DNA from: Streptomyces sp. NRRL F-2580
GTDB taxonomy: Bacteria; Actinomycetota; Actinomycetes; Streptomycetales; Streptomycetaceae
Assembly: GCF_000720115.1 (NCBI RefSeq)
Contig: NZ_JOIR01000025.1
Coordinates: 21,327-85,326, forward strand
Length of the DNA stretch: 64,000 bases
Reading direction: 5' to 3'
The notes below the pieces were generated by a model, which saw nothing but the letters and a program-made list of their open reading frames with translations, was not told where the DNA came from and searched no databases. This document shows, one piece after another, positions 12,378-20,109 of this stretch; positions within the stretch are counted from its first letter, which is position 1; the number at the start of each line of letters is the position of its first letter. Both the position numbers and the translations under genes were made by a program.

Positions 12378-12815
12378 ATGACCGAATCCGCACCAGGCCG
12401 CGGTGACTCCGCCAAGGAACCCGGCGACCGGGGACGCACGAGCATCTCCGACGGCGTGGTCGAGAAGATCGCCGGGCTGGCCGCCCGCGAGGTGGTCGGC
12501 GTACACGCCATGGGCAGCGGCACCGCCCTCTCCCGTACCTTCGGTGCCGTCCGCGACCGCGTGCCCGGCGGCCAGAAGGCCTCCGTCAGCCGCGGGGTCA
12601 AGGCGGAGGTCGGCGAGGTCCAGACCGCCCTCGACCTGGAGATCGTCGTCGACTACGGCGTGTCGATCCGCGACGTGGCGCGGGCGGTCCGTGAGAACGT
12701 CATCTCGGCGGTCGAGCGGATGACCGGCCTGGAGGTCGTCGAGGTCAACATCGCCGTCAGCGACGTCAAGCTGCCGGACGAGCCCGACGAGGAGCCGGAG
12801 CCCCGTCTCCACTAG
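12378..12815 (+). CDS. Asp23/Gls24 family envelope stress protein (first copy)
   Basis: A 145-residue Asp23-type protein. After a polar start, residues about 25-135 carry the family pattern ISDGVVEKIAGLAAREVVGVHAMG and DYGVSIRDVARAVRENVISAVERMTGLEVVEVNIAVSDV. In Staphylococcus, Asp23 is a membrane-associated envelope-stress protein tethered by AmaP. Here it opens a five-gene cluster that ends in an AmaP homologue, which supports the same kind of complex. ATG at 12378 has AAAGGG upstream. Confidence 0.93.
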   Translation: MTESAPGRGDSAKEPGDRGRTSISDGVVEKIAGLAAREVVGVHAMGSGTALSRTFGAVRDRVPGGQKASVSRGVKAEVGEVQTALDLEIVVDYGVSIRDVARAVRENVISAVERMTGLEVVEVNIAVSDVKLPDEPDEEPEPRLH

Positions 12816-12830
12816 TCGAGAGGAGTCGCA

Positions 12831-13016
12831 ATGAGCATGGCGATCGCCGGCCTGTTCGCCGGAATGGCCCTGGCGTTCGCCGGGTACTTCGGCGGTTTCG
12901 GCGCCTTCCTCCTGGTGGCGGCCCTCGGCGCCCTCGGGTTCGTCGTCGGGCGCTTCCTCGACGGGGACCTGGACGCCGGGGACCTGTTCCGCCGCCGTGA
13001 CGACCGGCGCGGGTGA
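12831..13016 (+). CDS. Small DUF2273-like membrane protein
   Basis: A 61-residue protein that is mostly two hydrophobic, Gly/Ala-rich helices (residues 3-22 and 24-41) followed by an acidic-basic tail DGDLDAGDLFRRRDDRRG. It starts 15 bases after the Asp23 stop, behind GAGAGGAG. DUF2273-type proteins regularly accompany Asp23/AmaP genes. A membrane anchor role is inferred from context. Confidence 0.85.
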   Translation: MSMAIAGLFAGMALAFAGYFGGFGAFLLVAALGALGFVVGRFLDGDLDAGDLFRRRDDRRG

Positions 13017-13023
13017 GGGGCCG

Positions 13024-13392
13024 ATGACCACCACCCAGCCACGGGCCACCCCGCCGCGGGTGGCCGCCGCCGACCGCGGATCCACCCTCATCGCCGACCG
13101 GGTCGTCGCCAAGATCGCCGCCCAGGCCGCCGGGGAGGCCCTCGCCGCCCCCTCGGGCGCGCCCCCGCACGCCACCGTCAGCGTGCACCACGACATCGCA
13201 CGGGTACGGCTGAGCCTGGAGCTCGACTACCCCTCCGACGTCGCCGCCCAGTGCGCCGCCGTACGCGCCCGGGTGGCCCTGCGCGTCGAGGAGTGCGCGC
13301 AGATGACCGTGCCCGAGGTGGACATCGAGGTCGAACACCTGCACTCCGCCCACACCCGGACCGCCGCAGGGCGGGACCGGCGGCTGCGGTGA
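13024..13392 (+). CDS. Asp23/Gls24-like protein (second, divergent copy)
   Basis: A 122-residue protein with the Asp23 pattern RGSTLIADRVVAKIAAQAAGEAL followed by a strand-helix-strand segment ending in VPEVDIEVEHLH. It is more divergent than the first copy. I chose ATG 13024, which has GAGGGG four bases upstream; an in-frame GTG at 12997 would overlap the previous gene. Its stop overlaps the next start (GTGA). Confidence 0.85.
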   Translation: MTTTQPRATPPRVAAADRGSTLIADRVVAKIAAQAAGEALAAPSGAPPHATVSVHHDIARVRLSLELDYPSDVAAQCAAVRARVALRVEECAQMTVPEVDIEVEHLHSAHTRTAAGRDRRLR

Positions 13393-13949
13393 CGGCCCCC
13401 GGCCCCGGCCCCGGCCGCGCCCACCGGTTCCGCTCCGCCCGCCGGGTGCCCGCCGCGCTCACCGCCCTGGCCGTGCTGGGGGTGGCGGCCCTGTTCCTGT
13501 ACGACCTGGCCGCCGTACGGTCCGGCCGGCCCGCCATGAGCTGGCGCCGCGACCTCGCCCACCGACTGGAGACGGCGACCCCCGCCGACCTGTCGGTACA
13601 GCTGACCGGCGGGGCCCTGGCCGTGGCCGGGGCGGTCCTCCTGCTGCTGGCGCTCACCCCCGGGCTGCGCCGGATCCTGACCATGCGGACGCCCGGCCAG
13701 GGCGCGGCGGTACACGCCGGGCTCGGCCGCAAGGACGCCGCGCAGGTCCTGCGGGACCGGGCCATGGAGGTGTCCGGGGTGCGCTCGGTCCGGGTCAAGG
13801 TGGGCCGATCCCACGTCGGGGTGCGGGCCACCTCGCACTTCCGCGAACTGGACGACGTACGGGCCGACCTGGACGCCGTGCTCGCCGTCGGCATCGAGGA
13901 ACTGGGCCTCGCGCACCCGCCGCGGGCGCGCGTACGGGTCAGGAGGTGA
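13389..13949 (+). CDS. DUF6286-type membrane protein of the Asp23 cluster
   Basis: A 186-residue protein with two membrane helices (about residues 19-38 and 72-91) and a C-terminal soluble domain (QVLRDRAMEVSGVRSVRVKVGRSHVGVRATSHFREL) that resembles the alkaline-shock fold in reduced form. The GTG start overlaps the preceding TGA. It resembles the DUF6286 proteins found in Streptomyces Asp23 clusters. It probably anchors or assembles with the soluble Asp23 proteins. Confidence 0.85.
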   Translation: MTAPGPGPGRAHRFRSARRVPAALTALAVLGVAALFLYDLAAVRSGRPAMSWRRDLAHRLETATPADLSVQLTGGALAVAGAVLLLLALTPGLRRILTMRTPGQGAAVHAGLGRKDAAQVLRDRAMEVSGVRSVRVKVGRSHVGVRATSHFRELDDVRADLDAVLAVGIEELGLAHPPRARVRVRR

Positions 13950-13954
13950 GCGGG

Positions 13955-14512
13955 ATGCTCGGGGTGGTGAACCGGATCCTGCTGGCGGTGGCCGGAGCGG
14001 TCCTGCTGGCGGCCGGCATCGTGCTGCTGACGGGCTGGTGGCCGCTGCACGGGCGGCACGCGCCGCTGCTGACGGCCGGGGCGAGGCACCGGTACTGGCA
14101 CGCCGACGGCTGGTGGTGGTGGGCGGTGCTCGCCGGGCTCGGGGTGGTCGTGCTGCTGGCCCTGTGGTGGCTGCTGTCCCAGCTGAGGCGCTCGCGGCTG
14201 CCCGCGGTGGTCGTGGACACCGGCGACGGGGCCTTCGCCCTGCTGCGCGGGCGGGCGTTGGAGGAGGCGGTGGCCGCGGAGGCCGGCGCGCTGGACGGGG
14301 TCGCCGGCTGCCGGGTCGCGCTGCGCGGGCGGCGCGGCTCGCCCGCGCTGCGGGTCGCGCTGGAACTGGAACCCCAGGCGGTGCCCGCCGACACGCTGGC
14401 CGCCGTCGCGGGCCCGGTCCTGACCCACGCCCGTACCTCGGCGGGCCTCGCCGAACTCCCGGCCGAGGCCCGCCTCAAGGTGACGTCACACCGGGCGCAG
14501 CGCGTCACTTAG
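13955..14512 (+). CDS. amaP: Alkaline shock response membrane anchor protein AmaP
   Basis: A 185-residue protein with two N-terminal membrane helices (about 3-25 and 50-72, the second after WHADGWWWW) and a cytoplasmic Asp23-like domain. This is the AmaP layout, which tethers Asp23 to the membrane in Gram-positive bacteria. ATG at 13955 lies eight bases after a perfect AGGAGG. An overlapping GTG at 13946 is less likely because the ribosome site would touch it. Last gene of the cluster. Confidence 0.88.
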   Translation: MLGVVNRILLAVAGAVLLAAGIVLLTGWWPLHGRHAPLLTAGARHRYWHADGWWWWAVLAGLGVVVLLALWWLLSQLRRSRLPAVVVDTGDGAFALLRGRALEEAVAAEAGALDGVAGCRVALRGRRGSPALRVALELEPQAVPADTLAAVAGPVLTHARTSAGLAELPAEARLKVTSHRAQRVT

Positions 14513-14540
14513 CCCGGACACGGCGGAGCCCCACAGCGGG

Positions 14541-15296
14541 TCAGAAGCCGTGGCGGGAGCCGCCGTCGACCGGGAGCATGACGCCCGTCAGGTACGAGGC
14601 GGCCGGGGACAGCAGGAAGGCCGCCGTGCGGCCGAACTCCTCCGGGGCGCCGTAACGCCGCAGCGGGATGCGGGACTCGTTCCCGGCGCGGGCCGCGTCG
14701 GCGTCGCCGCCGAGCGCGTCGAGCTCCCGCACGCGGTCGGTGTCGATGCGCGCCGGGAGCAGGCCGACGACCCGGATCCCGCGCGGGCCGAGCTCCACCG
14801 AGAGGGACTTCGCGAAGCCCGCCAGGCCCGGGCGCAGGCCGTTGGAGATGGTCAGCCCGGGGATCGGCTCGTGGACCGAGCCCGACAGGACGAAGCCGAT
14901 GACCCCGCCCTCGCCCAGCTCGGCGGCCGCCGCCCGCGCGAGGCGGACCGCGCCCAGGAAGACCGACTCGAAGGCCGCCGACCACTGTTCGTCGGTGTTG
15001 TCGGCCGCGAAACCGGGGGCCGGGCCGCCGACGCTGATGAGGATGCCGTCGAGGCGGCCGAAGCGCTCGCGCGCGGTGGCGACGAGCCGCCCGGCCACCG
15101 CCGGGTCGGAGTTGTCCGCCGCGACACCCACGGCGTTCGGGCCGAGCTCGGCGGCGGCGTCGGCCGCCCGCTTCTCGTCCCGGCCCGTCACGAGGACCTT
15201 CGCGCCGTCGGCGGTCAGTTCCCGGGCGGAGGCGAAGCCGAGGCCGCGCGTGGCCCCGGTGACGATGTAGACACGGTCTTTCAGTCCAAGATCCAT
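14541..15296 (-). CDS. SDR family protein lacking the catalytic tyrosine
   Basis: A 251-residue short-chain dehydrogenase/reductase with a normal cofactor motif TGATRGLG (13-20) and the C-terminal PVDGG. The active site is unusual. After the serine (VLSGSVHEPIPGLT) the canonical YxxxK is absent: the aligned region reads ISNGLRPGLAGFAKSL, with Asn where Tyr is expected and the Lys displaced. Related Streptomyces SDRs share this pattern, so it is a subfamily trait and not a local mutation. A binding or non-reductase function is possible. Convergent with amaP. Confidence 0.9.
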   Translation of the reverse strand: MDLGLKDRVYIVTGATRGLGFASARELTADGAKVLVTGRDEKRAADAAAELGPNAVGVAADNSDPAVAGRLVATARERFGRLDGILISVGGPAPGFAADNTDEQWSAAFESVFLGAVRLARAAAAELGEGGVIGFVLSGSVHEPIPGLTISNGLRPGLAGFAKSLSVELGPRGIRVVGLLPARIDTDRVRELDALGGDADAARAGNESRIPLRRYGAPEEFGRTAAFLLSPAASYLTGVMLPVDGGSRHGF

Positions 15297-15305
15297 GCCG
15301 ACACG

Positions 15306-16100
15306 CTACGCCGTCGCGGGCTCCTGTTCGACGGCTTCGGCCTTGGCCGCCGCCTCCTCGCGGTCGCGCTTCTCCCGCCGTACGAGGACCACCCAGCCGA
15401 CCGGCACCGCGGCCGCGAACAGCCACCACTGGACGGCGTACGCCATGTGGGGGCCGATCGAATCGTGGTCGGGATCGGCGATGGTCTCCGGGCCCGCCTC
15501 GGGGGACGGGGCGGTGAGCTCCAGGTACCCGCCGAGGACCGGCCGGCCCAGGTACTCCGCCTGCTGCGCGCTGTTGATCAGCATGACCTGGCGGTCCGGC
15601 AGGCCCTTGCGGTCCTTGATGCCGCTGCCGCCGCTCGTCTCGTCGGCCTTCAGCCGGCCGGTGACGGTGACCTCGCCCGCGGGGGCGGCCGGCACCGGCG
15701 GGTAGGCGCGGGGGTCGTCGCCGCCCGGCACCCAGCCCCGGTTGACCAGGACCACCCGGCCGTCGGGGAGCACCAGCGGGGTCAGGACGTGGAAGCCGAC
15801 CTTGTCGTCGTTGTCGGTGCGCATCCGTACGACGACCTCGTGCGCGGAGTCGTACGTGCCGGTCGCGGTGACCGCACGCCAGAAGTCCGCGCGGGGGACC
15901 TTGTGGCCGGGGGAGGTGACCTCGGCCACGGGGACCGGCTTCGCCCGCAGGTTCGCCTCGATCAGCTGGTTCTGCGCGACCCGGTGCTCATGGCGGTGGT
16001 ACTGCCAGAACCCCAGCTTGATCATCACGGGGATGAGGGCGAGGGTGATGAGGGTGAGGCACACCCACTGCCGGGTCAGCACAAAGCGGTACACGCCCAC
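15306..16100 (-). CDS. SURF1 family cytochrome oxidase assembly protein
   Basis: A 264-residue membrane protein of the SURF1 family, needed for heme a insertion or assembly of aa3-type cytochrome c oxidase. It has one N-terminal helix (RQWVCLTLITLALIPVMIKLGFWQYHR) and one near the C-terminus (YAVQWWLFAAAVPVGWVVLVRREKR), flanking an extracytoplasmic domain with VLVNRGWVP, the SURF1 hallmark. Start is GTG 16100 or GTG 16094; spacing to GGGGG favours the former slightly. Its stop lies ten bases from the SDR start on the same strand. Confidence 0.93.
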   Translation of the reverse strand: MGVYRFVLTRQWVCLTLITLALIPVMIKLGFWQYHRHEHRVAQNQLIEANLRAKPVPVAEVTSPGHKVPRADFWRAVTATGTYDSAHEVVVRMRTDNDDKVGFHVLTPLVLPDGRVVLVNRGWVPGGDDPRAYPPVPAAPAGEVTVTGRLKADETSGGSGIKDRKGLPDRQVMLINSAQQAEYLGRPVLGGYLELTAPSPEAGPETIADPDHDSIGPHMAYAVQWWLFAAAVPVGWVVLVRREKRDREEAAAKAEAVEQEPATA

Positions 16101-16166
16101 GACGGTACCCCCAGCGCGGAGGACCCCGGCGGCCGGGTGGCCGTCCGGGGTCACGGGTACGTGATC

Positions 16167-16232
16167 GGGGGAGGGGCGAGGGGGAGGACGAGGGGAAGGA
16201 CGAGGGGAAGGAGGAGGGGGAAGGGCGGGGGA
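16167..16232. repeat. Purine-rich low-complexity tract
   Basis: The + strand is almost pure G and A with repeats of GACGAGGGGAAG between the SURF1 start and the stop of the next gene upstream. It looks like simple-sequence drift. No gene or hairpin is visible in it. Confidence 0.6.
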
Positions 16233-16233
16233 G

Positions 16234-16467
16234 TCAGACGCGGTCGACGATGCCCACCTTCCCCTCCGCGCGGGCGCAGTGCGCCCCGCAGAACCACTGC
16301 CCCGAGACCTCGACGCCCTGCCCGATGATCGAGACCCGGCAGTGCTCGCAGACGGGCGCCATGCGGTGGATGGCGCAGGAGAAGCAGTCGAAGACGTGAA
16401 CCGCTCCTTGTGCATGAACCTCGAAGGACATGCCGTAGTCGTTTCCGCAGACCTCACAACGTGCCAT
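16234..16467 (-). CDS. Small cysteine-rich zinc-ribbon-like protein
   Basis: A 77-residue protein with four paired Cys motifs: CEVC near residue 4, CFSC near 30, CEHC near 40 and CGAHC near 60. Intervening histidines (HAQGAVHVFD, HRMAP) could add ligands. This spacing suggests two zinc-ribbon modules. I recognise it as a conserved actinobacterial hypothetical protein but not its function. It is on the same strand as SURF1, separated by the purine tract. Confidence 0.85.
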   Translation of the reverse strand: MARCEVCGNDYGMSFEVHAQGAVHVFDCFSCAIHRMAPVCEHCRVSIIGQGVEVSGQWFCGAHCARAEGKVGIVDRV

Positions 16468-16575
16468 GCGCCGAATGCTGCGCACGGCGGGGGAGCGGAA
16501 CAAGATCCAGCGGGGTGAGTCGCCGCGCCTGCACCCGGCCGGCGCAACGGCACCTCCCGTCGCCGTGGCTCGGGC

Positions 16576-17553
16576 TCAGGACTCCGCCGGGGCCACGTCC
16601 CGCAGCAGCTGGGTGAAGGCGGCCTCGTCGACGACCGGCGTGCCGAAGGACTTCGCCTTGACCGTCTTCGACGTCGCCGAGTCGGGGTCGTTCGTCACGA
16701 GGAGGCTGGTGAGCCGCGACACGCTCGTCGCGATGTGCAGACCCGCCTCGACCGCGCGGTCCTCCAGCAGTTCCCGCTCCACCGAGGTGTCACCGGAGAA
16801 GGCGATCCGCATGCCCTGCTTCAGCGGCTCGCCGTCCTTGTACCGCCCCGGATTCGGGTGCGGGCACGGCGGCCGCTTGCGCGAGGGCCGCCAGCCGCCG
16901 CCCCGGTAGGAGGACTGGTACCCCACGCGCGGGGCGGCGGCCGAGTCCGACCACTCCGTCAGCGGCCGGCACTCCAGCAGGGGCAGCCGTACGCCGCCCT
17001 GCGCGGCCGCGTGCAGCGACGGGCGGAAGGCCTCCGCCAGCACCCGGGCGTCGTCGAGCGCGTGGTGGGCGCGCTGCTGGACGACGCCGAAGTGCGCGGC
17101 GAGCGACTCCAGCTTGTGGTTGGGCAGCGGGAGGTCCAGTTCCTTCGACAGGGCGATGGTGCACAGCCGCTGACGGACCGGCGCGGTCTCGGCGGCCCGC
17201 GCGTACTCCCGGGCGATCATCTGCCAGTCGAAGATGGCGTTGTGCGCGACCAGCACCCGGTCCGCGAGCCGGCCGGCGAACTCCTCGGCGATGTCCTTGA
17301 AGAGCGGGGCGCCGGCGAGCACCTCGCTCGTCAGCCCGTGGATCCACACCGGTCCCGGGTCCCGCTGCGGGTTGACCAGGGTGTACCAGTGGTCCTCGAC
17401 ATTGCCCTGCGCGTCGAGACGGTAGACGGCGGCGGAGACTATCCGGTCGTCGCGGGCGAGCCCGGTCGTCTCCACGTCGACGACCGCGTACCCCTGTGGG
17501 TAGGCGGTCGGCCACGTCGTCTCTGCGGTCGTACGGTCGTCGAGCATGGTCAC
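16576..17553 (-). CDS. DEDDh 3'-5' exonuclease with C-terminal BRCT domain
   Basis: A 325-residue protein related to the DNA polymerase III epsilon exonuclease. Catalytic residues are visible: VVDVETTGL (Asp/Glu, about 25-27), HNAIFDWQ (Asp, about 110) and HHALDDAR (His and Asp, about 163-168). After a basic linker (RPSRKRPPCPHPNPGR) the last 90 residues resemble a BRCT domain (GMRIAFSGDTSVERELLEDRAVEAGL). The exonuclease-BRCT arrangement is widespread in Streptomyces; it probably trims DNA in repair. Start ATG 17553, with ATG 17547 as an alternative. Confidence 0.92.
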   Translation of the reverse strand: MTMLDDRTTAETTWPTAYPQGYAVVDVETTGLARDDRIVSAAVYRLDAQGNVEDHWYTLVNPQRDPGPVWIHGLTSEVLAGAPLFKDIAEEFAGRLADRVLVAHNAIFDWQMIAREYARAAETAPVRQRLCTIALSKELDLPLPNHKLESLAAHFGVVQQRAHHALDDARVLAEAFRPSLHAAAQGGVRLPLLECRPLTEWSDSAAAPRVGYQSSYRGGGWRPSRKRPPCPHPNPGRYKDGEPLKQGMRIAFSGDTSVERELLEDRAVEAGLHIATSVSRLTSLLVTNDPDSATSKTVKAKSFGTPVVDEAAFTQLLRDVAPAES

Positions 17554-17629
17554 AGAGGATATCGGCCCCGACTGACAGCCGTTGCCGCGATGCCTCCTCG
17601 GCCCGGCTCCGCGACAGGTTCGCCGGCGC

Positions 17630-18253
17630 TCAAGAGCCGGCCTTCAGCAGGGCCGTCGTCAGGGCGCGTACGGACAGCAGGAACAGGCGTTCCGGGTCGG
17701 CCGGGCGGGCCAGGGCGCGGGCGAGGGCCGGGTCGTGGGGGGCCGCGGCCGGGTCCCAGAGCTCGCTCTCGGCCGGGGACTGGGCGGGGGAGCGCTCACG
17801 GTTGCGCTCGACGAGCAGGAAGCCGACGATCTGGAACTGGATCGCGCGCACCGCGTCGGCCGCCCGGGCGCCGCGCAGTCCCGCGGCGTGCACCTCGTGG
17901 ACGAGCGCCTGCTGCGCGGGCAGGAACATCCGCTCGGTGAGGCCGCGCTCGTGGACCATCGCGATCAGGTGCGGGCGCTCGCGCAGTTCGCGGCGCAGGG
18001 TCCGGGCCACCGACAGGATGCGGTCGGCGGGGGTGCGGCCCACGGGCCTGATCGCGCCCATCTCCTCCACGGTCCGCCGTACGAGGGCGTCGAGCAGCGA
18101 TTCGCGGTTGCCGACGTGCCAGTAGATGGACGTCACCGCGGTGCCCAGTTCGGCGGCGAGCTTGCGCATGGTGAGGGCGGCCGGACCGTGCTGCTTGACC
18201 AGGGACACGGCGGCGTCCAGCACCTCGTCGCGGGTCAGCGTTGATCTGGCCAT
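17630..18253 (-). CDS. TetR family transcriptional regulator
   Basis: A 207-residue TetR-type repressor. The N-terminal helix-turn-helix is clear: TRDEVLDAAVSLVKQHGPAALTMRKLAAELGTAVTSIYWHVGNRESLLDALV. The remaining helical domain should bind a ligand. It is divergent from the decarboxylase/SDR/amidohydrolase cassette, and a perfect palindrome lies between them, so it probably represses that cassette and itself. The ligand is likely a pathway substrate or product. Confidence 0.94.
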   Translation of the reverse strand: MARSTLTRDEVLDAAVSLVKQHGPAALTMRKLAAELGTAVTSIYWHVGNRESLLDALVRRTVEEMGAIRPVGRTPADRILSVARTLRRELRERPHLIAMVHERGLTERMFLPAQQALVHEVHAAGLRGARAADAVRAIQFQIVGFLLVERNRERSPAQSPAESELWDPAAAPHDPALARALARPADPERLFLLSVRALTTALLKAGS

Positions 18254-18326
18254 GGTCGCGGGCCACCGATCTGTCGGAGTGTCAGTTCTGGTGCGTGCAC
18301 GGGTCTTTACCCTTCATCGGTGGCGG

Positions 18327-18341
18327 TGTAACTGTGTTACA
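18327..18341. promoter_or_regulatory. Palindromic operator candidate for the divergent TetR regulator
   Basis: TGTAACTGTGTTACA is a perfect 6+3+6 inverted repeat, centred in the 127-base divergent region, 40 bases before the decarboxylase-like start. Size and placement fit a TetR operator. Confidence 0.7.
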
Positions 18342-18380
18342 GAACCTGACTCCGCTCAATGACGAGGGATGGGGCGACAC

Positions 18381-19178
18381 ATGGCACGGGTACGGTACGG
18401 AGCGCGGACCGAGGCCGAGATCGCGGCGTCGCGCGAGAAGAGTTCCAAGCTCCCCGCCATCTGGTCCACCGGCGTGGTGGCCGTCTGGGAGAGCGACCCC
18501 GACGTCGTGGCGGCGGTCCTGCCGCCGCCCCTGAAGCCGGCCGACCGGCCCCTCGTGCGGGCCAACATCAGCAAGGTCGACCTGCCCGGCTACCCGCTCG
18601 GCGCCGGCTCGGTGGCCGTCGCCGCCCAGCACGGCGGGGTCGACGGCTGGTACCCGCTGGTCATGCCGATGACCCACGAGCGCGCCCTGATCGGCGGCCG
18701 CGAGGTCTTCGGCGAGCCGAAGAAGCTGGGCGAGGTCACCGTCGAACGCGACGGCCTCGTCGTCCGGGCCGCCCTCGCCCGGCACGGGATCGCCTTCGTC
18801 GAGGTGCGCGGGGCGGTGGACCGCGCGCTGCCGCTGCCCGAGCCCACCCAGAAGACCGACTTCTACTTCAAGTTCCTGCCCGCCGTGGACGGTTCGGGCT
18901 TCGACGCCGACCCCGTCCTCGTCCACTGCACGCGCAACGAGAAGGTCCGCAAGCTGGAGCACATCACCGGGGACATCGTCCTGCGCGAGTCGATGTTCGA
19001 CCCCGTCGCCGACCTGCCCGTCCGCCGGATCGTGGAGATCACCATCGGCGAGAAGACCACCGACCAGAAGGGCCGGGTCGTCGAACAGGTCAGCGCCCAG
19101 GCCCTGCTCCCGTACATCCACCAGCGCTACGACGACCCGATGCAGATCCTCGACGGTCCTCCGGAAGGCAGTGTCTGA
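18381..19178 (+). CDS. Acetoacetate decarboxylase family protein
   Basis: A 265-residue enzyme of the acetoacetate decarboxylase family. The Schiff-base lysine motif is present as FGEPKKLGE, with Lys114-Lys115 adjacent as in the clostridial enzyme. Other members catalyse aldol or dehydration chemistry, so the reaction need not be acetoacetate decarboxylation. ATG 18381 follows GATGGGGCGACAC; an ATG at 18369 is in frame. First gene of a four-gene rightward cassette with an SDR and two amidohydrolases, all packed within a few bases. Confidence 0.92.
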   Translation: MARVRYGARTEAEIAASREKSSKLPAIWSTGVVAVWESDPDVVAAVLPPPLKPADRPLVRANISKVDLPGYPLGAGSVAVAAQHGGVDGWYPLVMPMTHERALIGGREVFGEPKKLGEVTVERDGLVVRAALARHGIAFVEVRGAVDRALPLPEPTQKTDFYFKFLPAVDGSGFDADPVLVHCTRNEKVRKLEHITGDIVLRESMFDPVADLPVRRIVEITIGEKTTDQKGRVVEQVSAQALLPYIHQRYDDPMQILDGPPEGSV

Positions 19179-19179
19179 C

Positions 19180-20064
19180 ATGCGGATCGAACCGGGACAG
19201 GTGGCCGTCGTCACCGGAGCCGCCAGTGGCATCGGCCTCGCGATGGCCCGCCGCTTCGCCGCCGAGGGACTCAGGGTGGTCCTCGCCGACGTGGAGGAGG
19301 GCGCCCTGCGCAAGGCCGCCGACGAGCTCACCGCGGACGGCGCCCAGGTGCTCGCACGGCTCGTCGACGTCAGCGACCGCGACTCCGTGACCGCGCTGGC
19401 CGACGCGGCGTACGAGACCTTCGGCGCCGTGCACGTGCTGTGCAACAACGCCGGCGTCGGCTCCGGCGCCGAGGGCCGGATGTGGGAGCACGAGCCCAAC
19501 GACTGGAAATGGGCCTTCTCCGTCAACGTGTGGGGTGTCTTCCACGGCATCCAGGCCTTCGTCCCCCGCATGATCGCGGGCGGCGCGCCCGGCCACGTCG
19601 TCAACACCTCCTCCGGCGACGGCGGCATCGCCCCCCTGCCCACCGCCTCCGTCTACGCCGTCACCAAGGCGGCCGTGGTCACCATGACCGAGTCGCTCTA
19701 CGCCCACCTCAAGGCGGAGGGCGCCGCCGTCGGGGCCTCCGTCCTCTTCCCCGGCCCGCACATGCTGCGCACCGGACTGTGGGAGTCGCACCGCAACCGG
19801 CCCGAGCGGTACGCGAAGGAGCGGCCGCGCAAGTCCCCGTACCGCAGCCTCGACCAGTACGAGGCAGCGATGAGGCAGGCCGGCCACGCGGTGGAATTCA
19901 CCCCCGTCGAGGAGGTCGCCGAGCACGTCCTCGACGGCATCCGCACCGACCGCTTCTGGATGCTCCCGGCCAGTGAGCACAGCGACCGGCAGATCCGGGC
20001 CCGGTCGCAGTCGATGCTCGACCGTGCCAACCCCGCCTACCTGGAAAGCTTCATCCTCGACTGA
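19180..20064 (+). CDS. SDR family oxidoreductase
   Basis: A 294-residue classical short-chain dehydrogenase. Cofactor motif TGAASGIG, NNAG motif CNNAGVGSG, catalytic serine in NTSSGDGG and an intact YAVTK are all visible. The C-terminal extension (ESHRNRPERYAKERPRKSPYRSLDQYEAAM) is long for the family and probably shapes substrate binding. The ATG lies one base after the decarboxylase stop, behind GGAAGG. It probably oxidises or reduces a hydroxyl/carbonyl in the pathway of the cassette. Confidence 0.93.
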   Translation: MRIEPGQVAVVTGAASGIGLAMARRFAAEGLRVVLADVEEGALRKAADELTADGAQVLARLVDVSDRDSVTALADAAYETFGAVHVLCNNAGVGSGAEGRMWEHEPNDWKWAFSVNVWGVFHGIQAFVPRMIAGGAPGHVVNTSSGDGGIAPLPTASVYAVTKAAVVTMTESLYAHLKAEGAAVGASVLFPGPHMLRTGLWESHRNRPERYAKERPRKSPYRSLDQYEAAMRQAGHAVEFTPVEEVAEHVLDGIRTDRFWMLPASEHSDRQIRARSQSMLDRANPAYLESFILD

Positions 20065-20076
20065 GGGGCGTTCGTC

Positions 20077-20109
20077 GTGAGTGACATCGTGAGTGACATC
20101 GTGAGTGAC
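20077..20109 (+). repeat. 12-bp tandem repeat over the start codon
   Basis: GTGAGTGACATC occurs twice (20077-20088, 20089-20100) followed by GTGAGTGAC. Each copy is in frame and supplies a GTG codon, so three possible starts (20077, 20089, 20101) sit in a row. Probably replication slippage. Confidence 0.9.
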
